Shown in pieces: positions 57,480 through 64,000 of a DNA stretch of 64,000 bases. Under the pieces are notes generated by a model, which had not been told where the DNA came from, ran no database searches, and worked only from the letters and a program-made list of their open reading frames with translations. This DNA comes from Petaurus breviceps papuanus (Eukaryota; Chordata; Mammalia; Diprotodontia; Petauridae). Position 1 is the first letter of the stretch; each line of letters starts with the position of its first letter. The stretch lies in assembly GCA_028583685.1 (NCBI GenBank), contig JAMXIF010001164.1, positions 10,906,206 to 10,970,205 of the forward strand. Reading direction: 5' to 3'. The translations under genes and the position numbers were made by a program.

Positions 57480-58770
57480 TATCCTTTGTCATTATACATA
57501 TCCACTGAGGCATCACGTTTTTTTTTTTCACTGTTGTTATTGTTCATAATAATTTACTTGTATGGAGTAGATAGTAAATACCCTCTCAGAGATATTTGAT
57601 GAAATGACAAAAAAAACCCCAAAACTATTGACACTTTTCTTTTCATCGTTGGTAACTGATTTTGCTTTTGCAAAACCCTTTCCAATTATTTTTTGTATTG
57701 AAAATTCTCTCTTTTATGTTTTTATCTCTTCTATCTCTGGTTTGGTTAAGAAATTTCCCTTTAGCCATAACTATTAGAAATACTGAATATCATTCTCTTA
57801 TAATGTTATTCATTTATTTATTCATCCATCAGTCTGTTAGTCCATCCATCTATCTGTCTGTCTATTTCTATTTGTATGATATGACCATCTATGTTCAATT
57901 TGAATATCCATTTTGAATTTATTGTGGTTTGTGGTCTAAGTTGTTAGTTTAAATTTATTTTCTGTCAAACTCCTTCCCAGCTGTCCCAGAAGGTCTTATT
58001 AAATAGGAATCTTTTTATTCAGAAAAGTTATTACCTTTATTGAGCATTGGCTTATTGAATTTGTCTGTTTCTGATACTTACTTAACAGGTCTATTTCACT
58101 AACATTCCAATTTTTTAAATTAGTACTTGTTAGTTTTTATGAGTATCTCTTTGTAATAAAAATGACATCCAGAAATGTTGTTCTTCCTTCATTTATACTT
58201 TTTTCCATAATCTCCCCCCCGAGATTAAAAGTTTTTTGTTTCTCCAAGTTAACTTTTTTTTTTGCCTTTTTTTTGGAGGGCAATTGGGGTTAAGTGACTT
58301 GCCCAAAGTCACATGGCTAGTAAGTGTGTCAAGTGTCTGAGGTCAAATTTGAACTCAGGTCCTCATGACTCCAAGGCCAGTGTTCTATTCATTGTGCCAC
58401 CTAGCCGCCCCAAGAAAGAGTACCTTGTATTTTTTTTTTTTTGCTTTTTGGAGGGCAGTTGGGGTTAAATGACTTGCCCAAAGTCACACAGCTAGTTTTT
58501 GTGTTAAGTGTCTGGGGTCGGATTTGAACTCAGGTCCTCCTGACTCCAGGGCTGATGCTCTATTCACTGTGCCACCTAGCTTCCCCCCTCCAAGCTAACT
58601 TTGTCATTTTTTAGTTCGATAAATTATTTCTATTTATTATTTGAGATAGCACTAAATATTTAATTTGGTAGTAGTATTTTTATTATGCATTACCCAAACA
58701 TGAACAATAAATACATCTCCAATTCTTTTCTACTCTCCATTTTTAAATGCCAAATTATACACTTTTTTAT
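57480..58770 (-). mobile_element. older L1 LINE fragment, split by SINEs
   Basis: Complement of an L1: CATTTTGAATTTATTGTGGT, GTCAAACTCCTTCCCAGCTG, GGTCTATTTCACTAACATTC, and after the SINE block TTATTATGCATTACCCAAAC and AATACATCTCCAATTC. Order and orientation are consistent across the SINE insertion, so this is one element. Confidence 0.6.
58257..58587 (-). mobile_element. two tandem tRNA-derived SINEs in one target duplication
   Basis: Two same-orientation units (58,257-58,420 and about 58,430-58,587) of the common subfamily. The outer flanks are CTCCAAGTTAACTTT (58,242-58,256) and CTCCAAGCTAACTTT (58,588-58,602), one mismatch. About 15 bp (GAAAGAGTACCTTGTATT area) separate the head of one from the T-rich tail of the other, so the second unit may have been inserted beside the head of the first. 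Confidence 0.85.
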
Positions 58771-58864
58771 TGGTGTTATTTAAGCATCATGATTTTCCTT
58801 TAACTGTTTTCATGACATGAAACTTTTCCCCTCATAAAGCAATTCATACTGTGAATGGACAGAT

Positions 58865-59075
58865 CTTGATTTTTAGGAAATTCTTCCACTTAATAAAAGT
58901 CTGCTTCCTCATAACTTTCATCCACTGTCCCTAGGTTTCCCTTCTGGGACTAAGTTCAATAAATCAGATTAGCTATGGGGATACAAATACAAGCAATCAA
59001 GACAACTCATGCTTCAAAGAGTTTATATTGTAATAAGGGGAGATAACACATAAAGGAGATTTGGAAAGAGAGAGG
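58865..59075 (-). mobile_element. CR1/L3 fragment followed by L2 3' end
   Basis: CR1/L3 antisense to about 58,965 (AACTTTCATCCACTGTCCCT, CTTCTGGGACTAAGTTCAAT), then the L2 complement (GGGGATACAAATACAAGCAA, CAAAGAGTTTATATTGTAAT). Confidence 0.5.
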
Positions 59076-60010
59076 GGTAGGGAGGAGCATTCCCATGGAG
59101 TCATTGTAAGGAATGTCTGGGAAGTGGGATGGAGGCCTGGGACTAGACTTTGGGGCATCCAAAGTAGTATTTAAGTTTCCTATGCCATTGATAATGCTTG
59201 GAGAGTTGGGCCACGTTGAGGAGATTCTCAGGAAGTAGTGTGGAAACTTGGGCTCCAGCAAGAAAACAAATGATGGAAAAGTATACAAGCAATTGGAGAA
59301 TTTTTATGGAGAACAGACTACTTGGACAGTTTTAGAAGAATTAACTTCATTAAGATCAAACTATGTTTCCATGACATCCACCTGTTACAAATGGAAACAT
59401 TCAGCAAATCAAGGGATCTACACAATGCCACTTTACTGGTTTGACAGAGTTTTCCTCTTTTTGAATTGATTGGTTGGGTTGTATTGTGGTCTTAGCGTAG
59501 CTAGCAACTCCTTGAAAATAAAAGGTGCAGCTTGTAGTTATCTGACTTTATACACCTGGGTCCCGACTAAACAGTGACTGTAAGACATTTTTCCCACCAA
59601 CAAGAAATTCTCCCTCCAATGGCTAAGGAGATTTTGTTTTGGTCCTGTCCTTAGTGAAATGATAGGAAGAATGGTTTTTCTGATAAGATAAAGGAATAAT
59701 AAACATAGAGAGGGAAAAGATAATCTGAGGGACTTAATGGAAACACTTTTTAAAGATAAATTGCAGATCAGGTTTGTCAAGATAAGCTGAAGATCCTAGA
59801 TGTAGATTTGGCATTTCACAGACATCTTCAGGTCTGAGACAATCCTAGGAATACTGTCCATGCTTTCACTATCATACCATGAATTTGAACTTTTTCCAGA
59901 TCTGAATGATTCTGGGAGTTTGTTGTAGGAGAAGCAGAAAGACACTGGACCCACTCAGGAATGTGACTTGAGAGCCTTTTGAAATTTAAAAAAAAAACAG
60001 AAACAAAAAC
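59076..60010. other. about 0.9 kb of low-copy sequence
   Basis: Short frames at 59,248-59,469 (plus) and 59,538-59,780 (minus) have no recognised domain. Confidence 0.35.
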
Positions 60011-60014
60011 TCAG

Positions 60015-60375
60015 CAATGTAGTGATATAAATCAATCCCAAAAGACTCATGATGGAGAGAAATGTGTGCATCCAGAGAAAGAACTAGAAAGAACTGAGTT
60101 TATATCCAGATGGAAGCAAAATACCTGATCTTTTTCCTTTTCTTGTTTGGTTTTATGTCCTCTTTACCATTTTTCATTCCATCTGATACAATCCATCTTT
60201 ATAACCTGACTAATGTATGATGTGAAAGTATTTACAGATCCTATACTTGACTATATGCCGCCATGGGGAGGAGGGGAGGGAAGGGGACAAAATGTGAAAC
60301 TCAGGGAATTGTGGAATTGAATCCTGTAAACTAAAAGTAAATAAACAAATTAATTAATTAAAAAAAGAGTATTTC
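60015..60375 (+). mobile_element. L1 LINE 3' end, older family
   Basis: GTGTGCATCCAGAGAAAGAA, TCTTTTCTTGTTTGGTTT-like stretch, CATGGGGAGGAGGGGAGGGA and TGAAACTCAGGGAATTGTGG, then an A-rich end, resemble an L1 3' UTR and tail like the one at 44.0-44.15 kb. Confidence 0.6.
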
Positions 60376-61315
60376 ACCAAAAAAAAAAGAAGTAAAAAAA
60401 ACTGTCTTAATTAAGTTTATATAACTTTACTTCTCTCCCGCCTTGGTTTCTTATGAGCAACCTAAACATTTAACGTAATTTAGTATCAGATATCAGTAAT
60501 GTTTCTGACTGTGTGGGAGCAAAAGAGCTCATGAGATTCATAAGTTACCATTAAAAGGCTGAACTATTTGGAACCTGAGTCAATTTGCATCTACAAAGAG
60601 GGGTTCAGAGGAAGGAGGGAGTATATAGACTAAATAACCCTGTTTTACTTAGCTTTTGATGATAAATATTGGATATTCTTTGATTTGGGGCATCTGAAAC
60701 ACAATTTTTGAGTTATCCCCCTCCTTATCCAAAACTACAGAACCCCAGCTCTCAAAATCATAGCTTCTTCAGTAATCTAGTTACCCTTTTCTGATTTTCC
60801 ATACTCCACTGCAGTTGAGATTACTAAACTGTAGAAACACTTCCCTTTATTACTTGCCCCGTACTATGATCAATAGAACAATTGAAATGTTTGGTGGAGC
60901 CTGGATCTTAATAAGTCTAACTGTCTCCCCACAATAATTGAGATTCACTACGAGAAATCTTCCATCAATCCCACTTAGACACCAAGTAACTCTGCATAAT
61001 TAATTTTAAACAAAATACCCGCATCTCTATTAAATTCTCATTACTGACAGGACACATTGATTTTGCATCAGCTCCCAACCCCAGTTTGTTACTGCTTCCT
61101 ACCTTTAATAAAGGTAAGTTGCTTTATCACAAATTAAAAAAAACTGTAAAAGAAGAATTTCTATATTAAAACTGAGATTCAGAAGATGAAAATAAATTAT
61201 TGATGTCATTCATTTATTTAATGTCAACATTGGATAATAAGAACTAATTCCATTTGAAACAGAGTTCACTGAGCATCATCGTCATCATCATCATCATTTG
61301 GAGCCACTTGATCTT
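60376..61315. other. low-copy sequence with a short (CAT)n run
   Basis: A CATCATCGTCATCATCATCA run near 61,275-61,298. Otherwise nothing recognised. Confidence 0.4.
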
Positions 61316-61319
61316 AGAT

Positions 61320-61440
61320 CAATCAGTAGGCACTCAATAAACACCTACTATGTGCTGAGCACTGTGGAAAAAAATAAAAGTCAAATAGTCTCTGGTCTCA
61401 GGAAGCTTACATTCTATCAAATAAAACTTTGAATTCATTT
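61320..61440 (-). mobile_element. L2 LINE 3' end
   Basis: Plus strand CACTCAATAAACACCTACTA, TGTGCTGAGCACTGTGG and CTCAGGAAGCTTACATTCTA. Confidence 0.7.
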
Positions 61441-62045
61441 CTCGGTTCTTTTCATGCTTGTTTCCTCCATCTAAATGTGAAATTCCTTTTCCTCTGCAAA
61501 TAAGACATAATTTACCCTGGTTCCTACCTCTTTGTCAAATGATATTTTTCCTTCTCACATTGCACAGCTTCCAGGTACTCAGGTTTTACAGGCTATCTCA
61601 GTATCTATTGTCCTTTTATCTGTTTGCCATCTTTTTTTTTTAGTAGGCATTCATACTTAGCTAATAAAAATGAAAATAGTTCCAGTTTCTGTCCTCAAAT
61701 GATCCATCAGAAACCTAGGCTTCCATTCTTTCACATTCAGCCTCCAAGAAAGGCAGGTAGCTTCTGTGGCCTGCAGATACACTTGTCAATGGAAGTAAGA
61801 TATACTCTAGAATCACTCATCTTGAGTAGGAACCTAACATGTTGTGCCATGGCCTAACAGCTGTAACCTGATGTGAAATCTCACTTTAAACAAAGGTCTA
61901 GGTGGGCTACATAATTATTTATTTCTAATGGTAATGGGGTAGAGTTGAAGAATTAGATATCCATTCTCTGACATGGCCAATGTGTTGATTTGTATTGCTG
62001 GAAGATATCTATTTTTTACAAGGAAGTACATAGCCAGGGTGGTGG
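61441..62045. other. low-copy sequence, nothing recognised
   Basis: No family recognised. Short plus-strand frames only. Confidence 0.4.
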
Positions 62046-62822
62046 ATCAGTGATTAGTCATCAATATGCCAAAAAGTACATCAAAGTACTCATACAGTAA
62101 GCACTTCAGGGGCTGTGATATTAAGTGCATGTGTAGGATGTGTTTAGAGAACAGTAGTACTTCTGGTGTGAGAGATGCCAAACCCTTTTCAGGGTTGCTT
62201 TCCACCTTTGGTGTCCACCTGATTCACCCAACTCTCACCTGTGACTCCAAGAAGTTGTGCATGTGCAGGGACCACACTATACATGGTGAACCATTTCAGC
62301 AGAAGGGATAAACCAGGTTGAGGGTAACTGAGGGTTCTCAAACCCTTCAATGATTTAGGGAGGTGTCTACCCCAAGGACTTCCCCCATCAGAATGGGCAG
62401 AAGAGAACGATTTGTTCCAGTAGCCATGAAGGCAGCTGAAACAGGTGCTGTGGAGGGCTTTGAGCTTGTTTAGACATCAAAGACACCAAGGTCATCCATT
62501 GAATCCAGAACTATCACCAGCAATCTTGACATTGTCTTGCCACTGGATTTCGTGACTGAAAGAGAAAGTGTGGCTAACAACTTCACATGACTCTGCCTCA
62601 CTTAAATCCAATTGATTCATGAATCAAAAGACATCACCCTTATCATTTTACAATTTTTACCTATCCCAAAGTTGTGTGGTGACAGGCAGGTGACAAAGAA
62701 GCTGTGCAGATACACTGAGAGTTGTAGTCACAATCTGTACATAGGCCAAAGGGTCATCCTCTCACTAGACTAAGGAACAGTGGAATCTAGCAGCTCTCTG
62801 GGTATCTGAGCAGCCTTTTTTT

Positions 62823-62970
62823 GCTTTTTTTGGAGGGCAATTGGGGTTAAGTGACTTGCCCAGGGTCACACAGCTAGTTTTTGTGTTAGGTGTCTGAGGC
62901 TGAATTTGAACTCAGGTTCTGCTGACTCCAGTGCTGGTGCTCTATTCACTGTATCACCTAGCTGCCCCTT
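62823..62970 (-). mobile_element. tRNA-derived SINE in the RTE LINE
   Basis: Body CACAGCTAGTTTTTGTGTTA; head complement GTATCACCTAGCTGCCCC. Flanks GAGCAGCCTTTTTT (62,808-62,821) and GAACAGCCTTTTTT (62,971-62,984), one mismatch. Confidence 0.9.
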
Positions 62971-63136
62971 GAACAGCCTTTTTTAAGGACCACATTTCTC
63001 ACTTCTAATTGCAAGGAAAAGGCTTATTTCCCTTAAAAATTGTCTGCTTTACCCAACCCTGGCTGACTTACCATGGTGGTGGGAGATCCTACTCTGTGGT
63101 TGAAACACACAAAAATGTACAAAAACTGTTGCAAAG

Positions 63137-63753
63137 ATGATACCACTCACCATTGGTGTATGGAATATGCACATGCTTATGGACAACACAAAATCCATTA
63201 GACCTGAAAAAGGAATAACTCTTGTTATTAGAGAACTCAGCAGGTATTACATCCAAACAGGAGCCCTGAGTGGAACAAGGCTGGCAAATGAAGGCCAGCT
63301 TACCAGCGTCAGAACTGGGTATGTGTTTTCCTGGAGGGGCTTCAAGAACTATAAAGGTGGTGTAGGTTTTGCAATCAAAACTAATGTAGTTCACAAAGCT
63401 GTTTTTCTACCAAAAGGAGTAAAGAAGAAAATCATGCCAGTGTGATTGCTACCATCGTTAGTGCTTATGAAAGTGTCATGCCACCATCGTTAGTGGTTAT
63501 GGTCCCACCATGATGAGCACTGATACAGTCAAAGAGAAATTCTATAAGGGTCTGGAAGCCCTCATCATCAATTTGCTGAAAGAGGACACACACAATTCTG
63601 AGTGGATTTATTTCAAGAGTAGGCACAAACTACCAGACAAGACAGGGAGTCCTTGGGAGGAATGTAGTTGGAAACAGCAACAGCAGTGGTCACTTACTAC
63701 TGAAGAATTGTGCATCTTCTGACCAATTCATCACCAAGGCCTATACCTTCATT

Positions 63754-63803
<50 letters not shown>

Positions 63804-64000
63804 AAAACTTCATGGATGTACATCATGATCACCAACACCTTCATTTCCCTATATGCAATAACACTTGATGGATGTACCTTTGCAGCAAACATTAGCATTT
63901 CATTGATTATATCATTGTAAGGAGAAAGACAGAATGTGAAAGTGATGAATGTGATGTGTGGCACAGGGTGCTGGATTGATCATAGACTTATTTTTTCCAA
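63137..64000 (+). pseudogene. RTE-clade endonuclease (APE-type), broken
   Basis: The first open part (63,137-63,445) reads IPLTIGVWNMHMLMDNTKSI, then VIRELSRYYIQTGALSGTRL, then GFAIKTNVVHKAVFLPKG. This matches the start of APE-type endonucleases of RTE-like LINEs, whose usual forms are TIGTWNVRTL and ALSETRL. Here the motif Glu of SETRL has become Gly (SGTRL). A second part starts at 63,510 (TDTVKEKFYKGLEALI). The last part near 63,870-63,990 matches SKHWHLIDYVIVRRRDRQ-type sequence with stops. Two imperfect tandem duplications and a (TA)n tract lie inside it. Confidence 0.75.
63756..63801. repeat. (TA)n microsatellite within the RTE endonuclease
   Basis: About 22 TA units interrupting coding-derived sequence between TATACCTTCATT and AATAAAACTTCATGGATG. 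Confidence 0.95.

Larger units (their letters stand above)
62050..64000 (+). mobile_element. RTE-clade LINE, 5' region and endonuclease, running off the window
   Basis: A non-coding 5' region (62,050-63,080, with GTGAGAGATGCCAAACCCTT, GGTGAACCATTTCAGCAGAA and CTGAAACAGGTGCTGTGGAG) leads to an endonuclease-like coding stretch at 63,137 onward. The element continues beyond the window end. A SINE (62,823-62,970) interrupts the 5' region. Part of the 5' region is also found alone at 47.34-47.66 kb, minus strand. Confidence 0.7.

Overview
The window looks like a stretch of marsupial nuclear genome. It is AT-rich and CpG-poor, has no compact operon-like coding, and is packed with interspersed repeats. 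The diagnostic repeats are tRNA-derived SINEs of the Mar1/WSINE1 type (about 130-190 bp, heads resembling GGCTAGGTGGCGCAGTG), their RTE-tailed relatives, CORE-SINEs (MIR/THER1 type), L2 and CR1/L3 LINEs, marsupial-type L1, ORF1-only LINEs (half-L1, HAL1) and an RTE-clade LINE. The species cannot be named from sequence alone. Family names were assigned by eye and are approximate. No intact host protein-coding gene was found; the window reads as a gene-poor intergenic or intronic interval.

Layout. 0-3 kb: old DNA-transposon, CR1/L3 and LTR-like remnants. 3.5 kb: one candidate terminal exon. 4-20 kb: low-copy sequence broken up by L2, CORE-SINE, CR1/L3 and tRNA-SINE copies, plus several microsatellites. 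20.7-23.5 kb: HAL1 copy A (minus strand). 24-30 kb: degenerate repeats and unassigned sequence. 30.4-33.7 kb: HAL1 copy B (minus), carrying a SINE dimer. 33.9-44.2 kb: a nested block in which an old L1 contains HAL1 copy D, itself split by a histone H3.3 processed pseudogene, and separately contains a solo LTR split by a SINE. 44.2-51.2 kb: the most repeat-poor part. 51.3-54.1 kb: HAL1 copy C (minus), the best preserved. 54-62 kb: low-copy sequence with a hAT-type MITE, older L1 pieces and SINEs. 62.1-64 kb: an RTE-clade LINE, endonuclease side, running off the window end.

The elements record an insertion history rather than a working pathway. L1-type machinery presumably mobilised the HAL1s, the SINEs and the H3.3 mRNA: several copies have A-rich tails and 10-17 bp target-site duplications (TSDs) that can be read directly. 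The most informative observations are the four ORF1-only LINE copies in two subfamilies, the nested 10.3-kb block with a deletion junction that explains two anomalies at once, the microsatellite tract at the same site in all four HAL1 copies, and an unidentified exon-like segment at 3,501-3,610. No CRISPR array, tRNA, rRNA or snRNA gene was seen.
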